This document shows, piece after piece, positions 28,488 through 37,962 of a stretch of 64,000 nucleotides of DNA. A program made the translations under genes and the position numbers. The stretch's first letter is position 1. Every line of letters begins with the position of its first letter. The notes under the pieces are model-generated. The model did not search any database and was not told the DNA's origin. It saw nothing but the letters and a program-made list of their open reading frames with translations. This DNA is from AP-15 sp963775875 (GTDB taxonomy: Bacteria > Pseudomonadota > Alphaproteobacteria > ATCC43930 > CGMCC-115725). The stretch is from positions 62,001-126,000 of the forward strand of contig CAVZKP010000020.1 of NCBI GenBank assembly GCA_963775875.1, given 5' to 3'.

Positions 28488-29384
28488 ATGCAACTCGGCT
28501 GCTCATTGCCGGTCGGCGATATCGGCGCCGGTCCCGCGGTATTGCGCGATTATGCGCAGGCGGCGGAGGGAATTGGTTTTGCCCATCTGATCGCCCCCGA
28601 TCATGTCCTGGGCGCCAACCCGGCCGCCGATCACGCCGGGCGGCGGGTCGGCACGACCGCCACCGCTTATCACGACCCGTTCGTTCTGTTCGGGTTTTTG
28701 GCCGGCTGCACCCAGAAGATCGGCTTTGCCGTCGGCGTTTTGATCCTGGCGCAGCGGCAAGCAGCGCTTGTGGCCAAGCAGGCGGCGTCGCTCGACGTGC
28801 TGTGCGGCGGCCGTTTTCGCCTCGGCATCGGGGTCGGCTGGAACGAGGTCGAGTTCATCGGCCTCAATGAGGATTTCCATAACCGCGGCAAGCGTTCGGC
28901 CGAGCAGGTGCGGGTCATGCAGGCATTGTGGGCCGAGCCGCATGTCCGCTTTGCCGGCGAGTTCCACCAGATCGATGACGCCGGCATCAACCCGCGCCCG
29001 GCCTCCGGGCGCGTGCCGATCTGGTATGGCGGACATGCCGAGGCGACGTTTCGGCGATGTGCCAGATACGGCGACGGGTTTATGCCATTGGCTTATCCGC
29101 CCGGCGACGCGGCGCTCGCTGCCTTCGACAAGCTGCGCCGGCTGACCCGCGAAGCCGGGCGCGACCCGGCGGCGATCGGGCTCGAAGTCTGGGTTTCCCC
29201 CGGCGCCGGCGGCCCGGAGGATTGGCGGCGCGAAATCGCCTTTTGGAAAGCAGCCGGGGTCACCCATGTCACCGCGCACACGACCTATGTCAGCGGGCAT
29301 CACAAGCGCCTCGCCGGACACAGCGCCGCCGAGCATCTGGCGGCAATCACCCGATACCGCGAGGCGGTCGCGGATCTGCTGTAG
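28488..29384 (+). CDS. LLM class F420-dependent oxidoreductase-like protein
   Basis: A 298-aa luciferase-like family member. Motifs include GFAHLIAPDHVLGA, the flavin-phosphate loop GGRFRLGIGVGWNEVEF, and VPIWYGGHAEATFRR, the last typical of the probable-F420 subgroup (TIGR03619 type). The start is ATG 28488 with AGGGAAAGGA just upstream; the frame is open further 5' inside the previous gene but is not used. It sits between another LLM gene and an HSL-type esterase (26 bp downstream), forming a three-gene operon. Confidence 0.9.
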   Translation: MQLGCSLPVGDIGAGPAVLRDYAQAAEGIGFAHLIAPDHVLGANPAADHAGRRVGTTATAYHDPFVLFGFLAGCTQKIGFAVGVLILAQRQAALVAKQAASLDVLCGGRFRLGIGVGWNEVEFIGLNEDFHNRGKRSAEQVRVMQALWAEPHVRFAGEFHQIDDAGINPRPASGRVPIWYGGHAEATFRRCARYGDGFMPLAYPPGDAALAAFDKLRRLTREAGRDPAAIGLEVWVSPGAGGPEDWRREIAFWKAAGVTHVTAHTTYVSGHHKRLAGHSAAEHLAAITRYREAVADLL

Positions 29385-29410
29385 GCCCGAACCGACATCA
29401 GGAGATTGAG

Positions 29411-30295
29411 ATGAACGACGCGGAGATCGGCGCGTTGCGCGCCAAATTGGCGAGCCGGCCTCGTTCCGACGATTACCGGCAGCGGCGCAAGGACATCGAC
29501 GCCCGCGGCCTGCAATACGGGCTCGCGCCGGATGTCGGGGTCGAGCCGGTGACGGCGAACGGGGTGGGCGCGGAGTGGACGGCGACGCCGAAGGATGCCC
29601 GCGACGCCGCGCTGCTCTACCTGCATGGCGGCGGTTATGTGATCGGCTCGCTCGACAGTCATCGGCATCTGGTCGCCGAGGCCGGCCGGGCCGCGGGGGT
29701 GGCGGCATTGGCGCTGGATTATCGCCTGGCGCCCGAGCATCCATTCCCGGCCGCTGTCGACGATGCGGTCGCCGGCTACCGTTTCCTGCTGGGGCGCGAC
29801 ACCAAGCCGGAGCGGATCGCGATCGCCGGCGACAGCGCCGGAGGCGGTCTGGTCGTCGCAGCGATGCTGGCAATCCGCGATTCGGGGTTGCCCCAGCCGG
29901 GCTGCGGCTGGTGCATCTCGCCCTGGGTCGATATGGAGGCGATCGGCGAGACGATGTCGAGCAGGGCCGCCATCGACCCGACGGTCCAGAAGGCCGGCCT
30001 CCTCGACATGGCCAGGATGTATCTGAATGGCGCCGATCCGCGTTCCCCGCTGGCGGCGCCGCTCTACGCCGATCTCTCTGGCCTGGCCCCGCTGCTGATC
30101 CAGGTCGGCGCCGCGGAGACCTTGCTCGACGACGCGCTGCGCCTGGCCAAGGCCGCCGGTGCCGCCGATGTGCGCGTCGATTTGCAGATCTGGCCGGAGA
30201 TGATCCATGTCTGGCACCTGTTTCATCCCGAGCTCGCGGCCGGTCGGCAGGCGATCGAAGCCGGCGGAAGCTTTGTCCGGACGATAATCCGCTAA
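29411..30295 (+). CDS. Alpha/beta hydrolase, hormone-sensitive lipase (HSL) family
   Basis: A 294-aa carboxylesterase of the HSL/bacterial type IV family. It has the oxyanion motif HGGG at 72-75, the nucleophile elbow GDSAGGG with Ser142, and the probable acid Asp240 (ETLLDD) and His266 (MIHVWH). ATG 29411 follows GGAGATTGAG. It hydrolyses short acyl esters or, in some relatives, amides or lactones. It closes the LLM-LLM-esterase operon, where oxidation of a ring or chain followed by ester or lactone hydrolysis is a plausible order. Confidence 0.92.
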   Translation: MNDAEIGALRAKLASRPRSDDYRQRRKDIDARGLQYGLAPDVGVEPVTANGVGAEWTATPKDARDAALLYLHGGGYVIGSLDSHRHLVAEAGRAAGVAALALDYRLAPEHPFPAAVDDAVAGYRFLLGRDTKPERIAIAGDSAGGGLVVAAMLAIRDSGLPQPGCGWCISPWVDMEAIGETMSSRAAIDPTVQKAGLLDMARMYLNGADPRSPLAAPLYADLSGLAPLLIQVGAAETLLDDALRLAKAAGAADVRVDLQIWPEMIHVWHLFHPELAAGRQAIEAGGSFVRTIIR

Positions 30296-30450
30296 CGGCG
30301 GAGGATGCATCGAAGCCTATTGCCGGCGCGGCGGCGGTAGGCTAGCTTACACCAACATGAACGCGGTGTCGGGCGTACTGGGAGCCGCCCGGCCGAACTC
30401 ACTGCTCCGTTCGCTGCTTGCGGCGATCGCGATCGTCTAAAATCCTAAAA

Positions 30451-30488
30451 GGACCTGCCGGCTGCTCCAGCAGCAACGATGCAGGTCC
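30451..30488. other. Nested hairpin upstream of the MFS gene
   Basis: GGACCTGC (30451-30458) pairs with GCAGGTCC (30481-30488), and inside them GCTGCT pairs with AGCAGC around CC. The structure ends 20 bp before the MFS start codon. Read on the minus strand it is followed by TTTTAGGATTTT, which makes it look like an intrinsic terminator facing left. On the plus strand it would be a 5' leader hairpin. Confidence 0.5.
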
Positions 30489-30508
30489 AACGAACAGCGG
30501 AGGGATTT

Positions 30509-31928
30509 ATGATAGAGTATCTGGAGCGTCAGAAGACGCTTACGAAAAATCAGTGGCGGATCATTGCCACTGCGAACCTCGGCGACATGCTCGACTTCTT
30601 CGACTTCTTTCTGATCGGGTATGTGCTGGCGTTTATCTTCAAGGAATGGCACCTGACTTACGGTCAGTCGGCGATAATCTTAATATCCGCCGGTCTTGGC
30701 GCCGTCCCCGGCGCCTTCTTCTGGGGCTGGATGGGCGACCGTATCGGCCGGCGCAAAGTGTTCATTCTCACAGCCCTCAATGTCGCTTTTGCCACCGGTG
30801 TGATGTTTTTCACCCCTGATCCAGGCGGCTGGGTCGCGGGCTGGGTCTTCCTCTCATTCTTCCGCTTCTTCGTCGGCTTCGGCAACGCCGGATTGATCGC
30901 CGTCGACATCCCGCTGGTGCAGGAGTTCGTGCCCTCCTACAAGCGCGGCTGGGTCAGCGGGCTGACCACCACCCTGCTGCCGGCGGGCAACATTCTGGGG
31001 GCGCTGTCGGGCGCGTTTCTGGCGCCGGCTATTGGCTGGCGTGGATTGTTTCTGGTCGGCTTGGCTCCGGCGCTGCTGGTGCTGATGATCCGGTATTGGG
31101 TGCCCGAATCGCCGCGCTGGCTGATGCGCATGGGGCGGCACGAGGAGGCTCGCAGGTCGCTCGCATGGGCGCTGATGATCGATCCCGGTGAGATCGAGCT
31201 GCCGACCAGCCTCCCCGAGGTGGAGAAGACCTCCTGGCGCGAACTGTTCCGGTACCCGCGCAGCATGACGGCGGCTTGTCTCGTCGCGCTGAGCCAGACC
31301 GGCGGTGTCGGGATCCTGATGTGGATCACGACCTTGTTCGTCATGGTGCTCAAGGTTACCCCGGCCTACGCCTCCTATCTGATGATTTATGTCGGCGTGC
31401 TCGGCATCATCGGGCGATTGGTCGCATCGTGGATGTCGGACGCGCTGGGACGCCGACCATCGGGGATTCCTGATTGGCCTCGGCGGGGCGGTGACAATGG
31501 CGCTCGCCGGCTACTGGCACGACGTTTATCTCGGCACCGTCTCGGTGTTTTTCGTGCTGATCATGATTCAGCGATTCTTCGGCGACGCCAGCTATGCGAT
31601 CATCGGTCCTTATCTGGCCGAGGTGTGGCCCAACCGGCTGCGCGGGAGCGGCATGGGTTTCAGCTATGGAATCGGCAATCTCGGCAAGATCATCGGTCCG
31701 CTCGGGCTTGCTTTGATCGTCGGCTCCTCCAATTACGTCAGCCCAAAGGTGACTCTCGATGCCATCTTCCCGGCGCTGCTCTTCCTCGCTTTCTGGTATG
31801 GGCAGGCGGCAATCGTCTTCTGGCTGATCGGAATCGAGACCAAAGGCCGCTCGATCGAGGAGATCGGCAGCACCCTCGACGAGCCGGCAACCGCGCTGCC
31901 GGTTCGGGCGCCGGCAACGCTCGCATGA
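30509..31928 (+). pseudogene. MFS transporter (sugar/aromatic-acid type), frameshifted
   Basis: A 12-helix major facilitator protein of about 472 aa if corrected. It starts MIEYLERQKTLTKNQWRII behind GGAGGG, with the MFS signature GWMGDRIGRRKVF in the first loop and PESPRWLMRMGRHEEARR at the central loop, as in the sugar-porter and aromatic-acid groups. After SDALGRR (near 31440-31475) the frame shifts by one base. The last five helices (FLIGLGGAVTMALAGYW, YAIIGPYLAEVWPNRLRGSGMG) continue in another frame to TGA 31928. One extra base explains it. A leader hairpin lies just upstream. Confidence 0.85.
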
Positions 31929-31993
31929 TGGCCGGCGGCGGAGGGCTCCCGGGCTCTCCGCTCCGCCGTCTCCTGCCTCGATCGGCCGGCCGT

Positions 31994-33649
31994 CTAGCCG
32001 CCGAACTGGAAGATATTTGCGGGTTCCTCGGCCCAGCTGCGCTCGCGATAGAGCCGGCCGGTCATCGCCTCGACATAGGGGGCGGCGGCGGCGACCATCG
32101 CGAACTGGCGCTCGGATAATTTAAGGCCGGCGGCTCGGCAGGCGGCCGCGGCCCGGTCGCGGGTCGCAGCGTCGACAACCGCGGGCTCCGGGGCGGGGAT
32201 CGGCGGCAGCGCCGTCGAGAATTCGGCTTTCGGGTCGAGCTGCGGCCGACGGGTGCGCCACGGCGTGGCCATCTCGTAGGCGTGCGCCGCCCGCAGCACC
32301 GTCGCGTCGTCGAACGGCCGGCCGACGACCTGCATCGACAATGGCAGCCCACTGCCGCTGAACCCGATACATTGCGCCAAGGCCGGGCCGCCGGTGACGT
32401 TGAACGGCGTGGTCAGGGACGGCCGCCGCCAGAATTCGATCGTCCGCCAGGCGTCAAGGCGCGGTGCGGGACCGCCGGCCGTCGCCGTCACCAGCACATC
32501 GTAATTCGCGTAGACCGGGACCATTTCGGCCAGGATGCGCCGGCGCTCGCGCTGGGCCTGGACGTAGTCGCGGGCGCCGATCAGCACCGCCGGCAGGACA
32601 CGGCCGAGGAAATCTTCGCCGAAATCGCCGGGCCGGGTGCGCAAGACGTGCTCGTGGACAGCGAGCAGCTCGCTCTCGGCGATGGTGACCTTGACGTCGT
32701 AATAATCCTGCGCCGGGCGCAGCCGCACTTCGCCGATTGTGGCGCCGAGCGAACGGAACACGGCAAACGCTTCCTCCAGCGCCTTGCCGAGTTCGGCCGT
32801 CCCCGGGCAATCATCCTCGTGCAGGTGGCGCACGATGCCGATGCGCAGTCCGCGGATGTCGCCGGTCAACGCCGCACGGTAGTCGGGCACCGGGTGCGCC
32901 GCACTCGCTGGATCCTCCGGGTCGTGGCCGGCGATCGTCTGTAGCAGAATCGCGCAATCCTCGACCGTCCAGGTCATCGGACCGGCATGGTCGAAACTAA
33001 ACGAGTTGGCATAGACCCCGTTGCGGCTGACCAGGCCATAGGTCGGTTTCAGCCCGACGATCCCGCAAAATGCCGCCGGGCCGCGGATCGAGCCGCCGGT
33101 GTCGGAGCCGAGCGCGCCGGGGACAAAACCAGCCGCGACCGCCGCCCCCGACCCGCTCGACGAGCCGCCGGTGAAGTGCTCGCGGTTCCACGGGTTACGG
33201 GCCGGCGGCCAGGGCAGGTCGAAGCTGGGGCCGCCATGGGCGAACTCATGGGTCGCGAGCTTGCCGGTCAGGACCGCGCCGGCGGCGTAAAGCTTTCGCA
33301 CCGTGGTCGCATCGGCGGTCGGGACGGTGTCGATGCAGGTCTTGGAGTGCCCGGTGGTACGGATACCGGCGGTCGCGTAAATGTCCTTGAGCCCGAACGG
33401 GATGCCGTGCATCGGCCCCCGATATCGGCCGCCGGCAATCTCGCGCTCCGCCGCGCGGGCCTGGTCCAGCGCCCGCTCGAAACTCGGCAGCAGATAGGCG
33501 TTGAGCTGCGGATCGAGCGCCTCGGCCCGGCGGATCAGCGCCGTCGTCAGCTCGACCGGCGACAATTCTTTGTGCTCGATCCGCCTCGCCGCCTCGGCGA
33601 TGGTCATGAAAGCCAGATCGGTCGTTGGCGATGTCATGTCGTCGGGCAC
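31994..33649 (-). CDS. Amidase with C-terminal GatC/AtzG-like extension
   Basis: A 551-aa amidase signature enzyme. The triad is Lys88 (FGLKDIYATAG), cis-Ser163 (TGGSSSGSGAA) and Ser187 (SDTGGSIRGP). After the amidase core (to about 465) there is an extra segment of about 80 residues. It is helical, with KLSERQFAMVAAAAPYV and the ending EEPANIFQFGG, and it resembles the small AtzG/GatC-like partner subunits (DUF4089) that normally are separate proteins. A fusion of catalytic and adaptor subunits is my inference from the pattern. Relatives include biuret- and 1-carboxybiuret-type hydrolases and allophanate hydrolase. It lies 56 bp downstream of a substrate-binding protein gene in the same direction. 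Confidence 0.9.
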   Translation of the reverse strand: MPDDMTSPTTDLAFMTIAEAARRIEHKELSPVELTTALIRRAEALDPQLNAYLLPSFERALDQARAAEREIAGGRYRGPMHGIPFGLKDIYATAGIRTTGHSKTCIDTVPTADATTVRKLYAAGAVLTGKLATHEFAHGGPSFDLPWPPARNPWNREHFTGGSSSGSGAAVAAGFVPGALGSDTGGSIRGPAAFCGIVGLKPTYGLVSRNGVYANSFSFDHAGPMTWTVEDCAILLQTIAGHDPEDPASAAHPVPDYRAALTGDIRGLRIGIVRHLHEDDCPGTAELGKALEEAFAVFRSLGATIGEVRLRPAQDYYDVKVTIAESELLAVHEHVLRTRPGDFGEDFLGRVLPAVLIGARDYVQAQRERRRILAEMVPVYANYDVLVTATAGGPAPRLDAWRTIEFWRRPSLTTPFNVTGGPALAQCIGFSGSGLPLSMQVVGRPFDDATVLRAAHAYEMATPWRTRRPQLDPKAEFSTALPPIPAPEPAVVDAATRDRAAAACRAAGLKLSERQFAMVAAAAPYVEAMTGRLYRERSWAEEPANIFQFGG

Positions 33650-33705
33650 GATGAAAACTCCTCGGCAAGGCAGCAGGGCGGGCGGAGATGTAGCCGGGCA
33701 GAGGG

Positions 33706-34434
33706 TTAAGTGGGCGGGGCCACCGACAGCCGGCCGACCACCCCGTGCCGCTCGATGAAGCTCGCCACGACCCCGGACCGCTTCGCTTCTTCAACAAATT
33801 CCTTCAGGAACGCGAACCCGGCCGCGTTCTTCTTCGGCGTGCCGACCGCCTGCTGCACCGCCGTGAACTGCCCGTCGAGAATGCGCGAGCCGGGCCGCGC
33901 TTGCTGCACCGCGATCAGGCCCGGCCGCAACCCGGCATAGGCGTCCAGCTTCTCGCCGTCGAACGCCTTGAGCGCCTCCTCGGCACTGTCGAACTGCAGC
34001 AATTCGCCCTTTTTGTAGTTGTTCTCGAGCCATAGGCCATAGGCGCTGCGGGCGGTCACGGCGACCCGCTTGCCGGGCTGGTCAATTTCGGCGATCGAGC
34101 GGATCGGCGAGCCCGCCGGCACCAGATAGGTGGCCTCGATCTCGGCATAGGCGGCGGTGAAGCTGATTACCGCGGCGCGCTGCGGCTCGGCGCCGATATT
34201 GCCGATATCCCACATGCCCTTCTCGGCATCGTCGGCGATTTCCCCCGGCCGCGCGTAGGGGACGAACTTCACCGGCACGCCCAGCCGGGCGCCGATCGCC
34301 AGCGCCATGTCGGGCGAGACGCCGGTCGGGTCGCCATTGGGCGCCTTGCCGGTGACCAGCAGGAAATTCCCCATATTGATCGCGACGCGCAAAACGCCGG
34401 TCGGGGCGAGTTCGGAGACTGCTTGCTCAGGCAT
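33706..34434 (-). CDS. Substrate-binding protein (SBP_bac_3 type) without signal peptide
   Basis: A 242-aa polar-amino-acid-type solute-binding protein. Typical pieces are GVLRVAINMGNFLLVTG, PTGVSPDMALAIGARLGVPVKFVPY, the second-domain VAVTARSAYGLWLENN and QQAVGTPKKNAAGFAFLKEF. From ATG 34434 the mature domain begins almost at once, with no hydrophobic signal sequence. Longer in-frame starts (to 34530) add only Arg-rich residues. So it may be cytoplasmic, or the real start is lost. No permease or ATPase gene is adjacent; amidase genes flank it on both sides, which suggests a role tied to amide uptake or sensing. Confidence 0.85.
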   Translation of the reverse strand: MPEQAVSELAPTGVLRVAINMGNFLLVTGKAPNGDPTGVSPDMALAIGARLGVPVKFVPYARPGEIADDAEKGMWDIGNIGAEPQRAAVISFTAAYAEIEATYLVPAGSPIRSIAEIDQPGKRVAVTARSAYGLWLENNYKKGELLQFDSAEEALKAFDGEKLDAYAGLRPGLIAVQQARPGSRILDGQFTAVQQAVGTPKKNAAGFAFLKEFVEEAKRSGVVASFIERHGVVGRLSVAPPT

Positions 34435-34564
34435 CGGGTCATGTCCGGAAGTTGTGAAGGCCGATCGCTCCATCCTGAAGGATCGGCGGCGCATCGGCAC
34501 GTGAAAATTCCGCCGTGGTGCTAGGATCACGGTTGGGTCTGGTCAGGAAGGGCAGCTGGAAGCG

Positions 34565-36932
34565 ATGGACGAAGAATCCGGCGCGGGCAGAAAGTCATTT
34601 CGGCTCGAAGAGGCGACGATCGACGATTTGCACCGGGCGATCCGTGCGGGCGAGACGACGCTCGTTGCGGTCGTGCAGCACTATATCGACCGTGCTCGCG
34701 CCTATAACGGCGTCGCCAGCGTGCTGGTAACCGAGGATGGCGCGCCGGTGCCGGAAGCGACCGGCGCGGTGCGCGCCGGGACTTCGCTGCGCTTCCCGAC
34801 CGAGACCGTCGGGGCCGCGACGATCCTGCCCGAGCTCGACCGCTATCGGGGTCCTCCCCTCGAATTCGGCCGCATGGAGCCCACCGCCTCCGACCCCTCG
34901 GTGCAGCAGCAATATGGGATGATCGCCGGCATCGCCGATGCGGGCCAGCTCAACGCGCTCGCCACCCTCAACATCCGCGGCGAGCGGTCGGTCACCTGCC
35001 GCGGCGATTTCGACCGGCATCCATCCGCGGGGCCGCTGCCACCCGGCGCCCCGCCGGCCTGCGAGGAATTCCGCCGGCTGCCCGACGCGCTCGAACGCGC
35101 CGCCGAACTCGACGCCGCCTATGGCCGCAATCCCGATCTCGACCGGATGCCGATGTACGGCGTCGTGTTCTCGTTCAAAGACCCATTCGACACCAAGGAC
35201 ATGCGCACCACGGCCGGCGGCGACGCGGCCTACGACATCGATTTCCCGGCGCGCGACCATGGGCTGGTCGAGCAATTGCGCGACAAGGGCGCGATCATCT
35301 TCGCCAAGGCGGTCTGCACCGAATACAACGGCCGCGCCGGCGATCCTGGCGGGCGGCACCGGCCGGAAAAGATACTGCCGTCGGTCCTGGGCTATCAGCG
35401 CAGCAGCTGGGCCGGCAACCCTGTCAACCCCTACGACACGACGCGCGCGGCCTCGCTCGGTTCGAGTTCCGGGTCGGGCGTGTCGGTCGGGGCCAATCTG
35501 GTCATGTGCAGCCTCGGCGAGGAGACCCGCGCATCGACCCGCGGGCCCGCCAACCACAACGCCGTGGCCCTGATCCTGCCGCACAAGGCGATGCTCGGCT
35601 TCAATGGCGGAGCGATCGGCGCCGACATCTATTGCGACCGCGCCGGCATCCTCTGCCGGACGATCGGCGATTGCGCCAAGGTGCTCGACGCGCTGAAGGA
35701 CCCGGCCGCCGGCTATTACGACCCGCGCGACCCCTACACCACGGTGCCGCGATCCTCGGTGCTGGCGACGCCCTATGCGAGCCACGCCGGAATGTCCGGC
35801 GCCGCGGGTTCGCTCAAAAGCCTGCGCATCGGGATCATCCGCGAGTTGATGCTGGTTCCGCCCGGCGCCAAGGCCCCCGCGCCGATCGCTATCGCCGCTG
35901 CGGCCGAGATCAAAGCGGTGCTCGGCGAGCGGCTCGGGTGCGAGATTGGTCGAATCATCCGATCCGCTGTGGAAAGCCGATCGCGAGCTCGAAGCGATGA
36001 ACCCCGATTTCCGCCGGGCGCTGGCCAGGCTGGTGCCGGTGTTCATGCCCGAATTGCTGTTTCGGCTGGGGCCGGACGGGACCCCGCTGTTCCAGGAGTT
36101 CGCGGCGGCGGTCCGGCCGACCGAGTTCGCGCCGGGGAAAATTTTCGGCTCCGGCACGATGTTGCCGATCGACTATCTGGTCGAATTGGCCGAGGGCCGG
36201 ATCGCTCCGCCGGCAAATCTCGACATCGCCACGATCCAGCAGCAGGAACTGGCGATGGCGTTTCGCTTTCATATTCCGCAATATCTGTCGCGCCGCGCCG
36301 CCGACTGGCAGGCCCGCGGCTTCATCGAAACCCTGACCGATTTCGCGGCGCTCAATGCCCGCTCCAAATTCTGGGGCGATGACGGCCGCGCCGCGTTCCG
36401 CAATTGGCAGGAGGTCGCCGACCCGCGCAACCCGCTCGGCGGTCGCCAGGGCGTCGACGAGCGGATCATGCTGCGCGAGCTGCTGCGCCGGGTCGACATG
36501 ATGGTGATCCTCGAAAACCGCCTCGACGCTTTGGTGCGATTGCATACCCCGCTGCCGCCGGCCAGGATCGGCGGCGCCCCCGAACCCGGCCTCTCCCAGA
36601 ACCTCCGCCTCGAATCCTTCTACGGCCCGAATGCCGGCCTGACCGAAATGCTGGTGCCGGCCGGGTACGTCACCACCGTCTACGACCCGGTCTTCGCCCT
36701 CAGCCCCGATCATACCCGCTACCTGTCGGTCGCCGGCGACACGCCAACCGCAATCCCCGCCCCCGGCCTGCCCTTTTCGTTGGTCTTCCGCGCCGAGCCG
36801 GGCAAGGAGGATATCCTGCTAAAGATCGCCTCCGCCTACGAAGCAGCCTCCCGCCGGCGCATTCCGCCGCCCTCCTTCGGCCCGCTCCCGGCAAAGTCGG
36901 GTGGCGCCGCGCCCGAGACCAGTCTACCCTGA
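34565..36932 (+). pseudogene. Large amidase-family protein, frameshifted
   Basis: A long amidase signature protein, about 788 aa if corrected. The first part contains YGVVFSFKDPFDTKDMRTT (Lys of the triad), the Ser-rich loop ASLGSSSGSGVSVGANL, and GEETRASTRGPA in place of the canonical GxDTGGSIR loop. The frame breaks near 35935-35955, after AVLGERLGCE; the rest (DPLWKADRELEAMNPDFRRAL, MLPIDYLVELAEGR, LPFSLVFRAEPGKEDILLKIA) continues one base later to 36932. One extra base explains it. The family includes proteins with N- and C-terminal extensions of unknown role. GlcG follows after 43 bp. Confidence 0.82.
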
Positions 36933-36975
36933 TCCGAAGCATCGCTCGGATGCCGTCGAGCAACGGAGGACAGCA

Positions 36976-37371
36976 ATGGGTCTGACCCTGGAAGAAGCCA
37001 ATCGCATCATTCGCGGCGCCGTGGCGAAGGCTCAGGAGCTGAACATCAAAATCAGCGCCGCGGTGTGCGACGCCGGCGGTCGTCCGATCGCGTTGCAGCG
37101 CATGGATGGCGCGATCTGGGCCAGCGCCTATGGCTGCCAGGGCAAGGCGGTCGCCTCGGCCGCCTTTGGCCGCCCCAGCGGCGAGATGGCGGCGCGCGCC
37201 GACCAGCCGACCCCGCGCGGCATCGCCGCAGCCGAGGGCGGTCACATGATCATGGGCCAGGGTGCGGTCCCGATCATCCGCAACGGCATCGTCGAAGGCG
37301 CCTGCGGCGTCGGCGGCGGCACATCGCAAGAGGACGAAGACTGCGCCCGCGCCGGCGCCGCGCAATTGTAG
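36976..37371 (+). CDS. GlcG/HbpS family heme-binding-like protein
   Basis: A 131-aa protein of the GlcG/HbpS (DUF336) family. Typical motifs are LTLEEANRIIRGAVAKAQEL, the AAVCDAGGRPIALQRMDGA strand pair, SAAFGRPSGEMA and GGHMIMGQGAVPII, with the Gly-rich end GACGVGGGTSQEDEDCARAG. Members bind heme or corrinoids, or act as small subunits linked to glycolate and diol metabolism. ATG 36976 follows GGAGGA. No signal peptide is seen. It is 43 bp downstream of the large amidase in the same direction. Confidence 0.9.
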   Translation: MGLTLEEANRIIRGAVAKAQELNIKISAAVCDAGGRPIALQRMDGAIWASAYGCQGKAVASAAFGRPSGEMAARADQPTPRGIAAAEGGHMIMGQGAVPIIRNGIVEGACGVGGGTSQEDEDCARAGAAQL

Positions 37372-37421
37372 GGCATCGCCGCGGGCCTCACCTGCGAGTC
37401 CGGCCTCGGGCCGCCCGGGCG

Positions 37422-37949
37422 ATGCTCCAGGGGCGGCTCCCCTGGGATGGGTCGCTCTCCCGACCTCGGTCGAAGGCCGATGCGATCGTCGTGCTCGGCT
37501 GCGCACCGTCGACGCGGCTGCGCCGGCGGATCGAGTGCGGGGTGCGGCTTTATCGAAAAGGCGCGGCGCCGGTGCTGCTGCTGTCGGGCGGCGGTCGCGG
37601 GGCGGTGCCCGAGGCCGAGATCATGCGCGGCATGGCCTTGGCCGGCGGCGTGCCGCCAGCAGCGCTGCTGAGCGAGCCCCATTCGCGCGATACGCTCGGC
37701 AATGCCCGCGAGACCGCGCTGTTGTTGCGCGCGCACGGGTTGCGGTCGGTCGTACTGGTCAGCGACCGAGCCCATCTGCCGCGGGCGACGCTGCTGTTTC
37801 GACTCGCCGGGGTCGAGATCGCCTTCCGCTCCGGGGTGCGCTCGCCGTCGCTGTCGGCAGAGATCGGCGCCGCGATCCGCGAGATGGCGGCGTTGCCGTG
37901 GAGCCTGCTGCGCGCGCTCGTCAGCCGGCGAGAATGCCGCCGCCGCTGA
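37422..37949 (+). CDS. YdcF/ElyC-like DUF218 protein
   Basis: A 175-aa protein of the DUF218 family (SanA/ElyC/YdcF). Motifs are ADAIVVLGCA, GVRLYRKGAAPVLLLSGGG, SRDTLGNARETALLLRAHG and VLVSDRAHLPRATLLFRLAGVE. Relatives act in cell-envelope maintenance, but this copy lacks N-terminal membrane helices, so it resembles soluble YdcF, which binds SAM. The start ATG 37422 is chosen because the domain begins soon after; the frame is open upstream inside GlcG. It ends 13 bp before a convergent MFS gene. Confidence 0.85.
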   Translation: MLQGRLPWDGSLSRPRSKADAIVVLGCAPSTRLRRRIECGVRLYRKGAAPVLLLSGGGRGAVPEAEIMRGMALAGGVPPAALLSEPHSRDTLGNARETALLLRAHGLRSVVLVSDRAHLPRATLLFRLAGVEIAFRSGVRSPSLSAEIGAAIREMAALPWSLLRALVSRRECRRR

Positions 37950-37962
37950 CCGGCAGCCGTGG

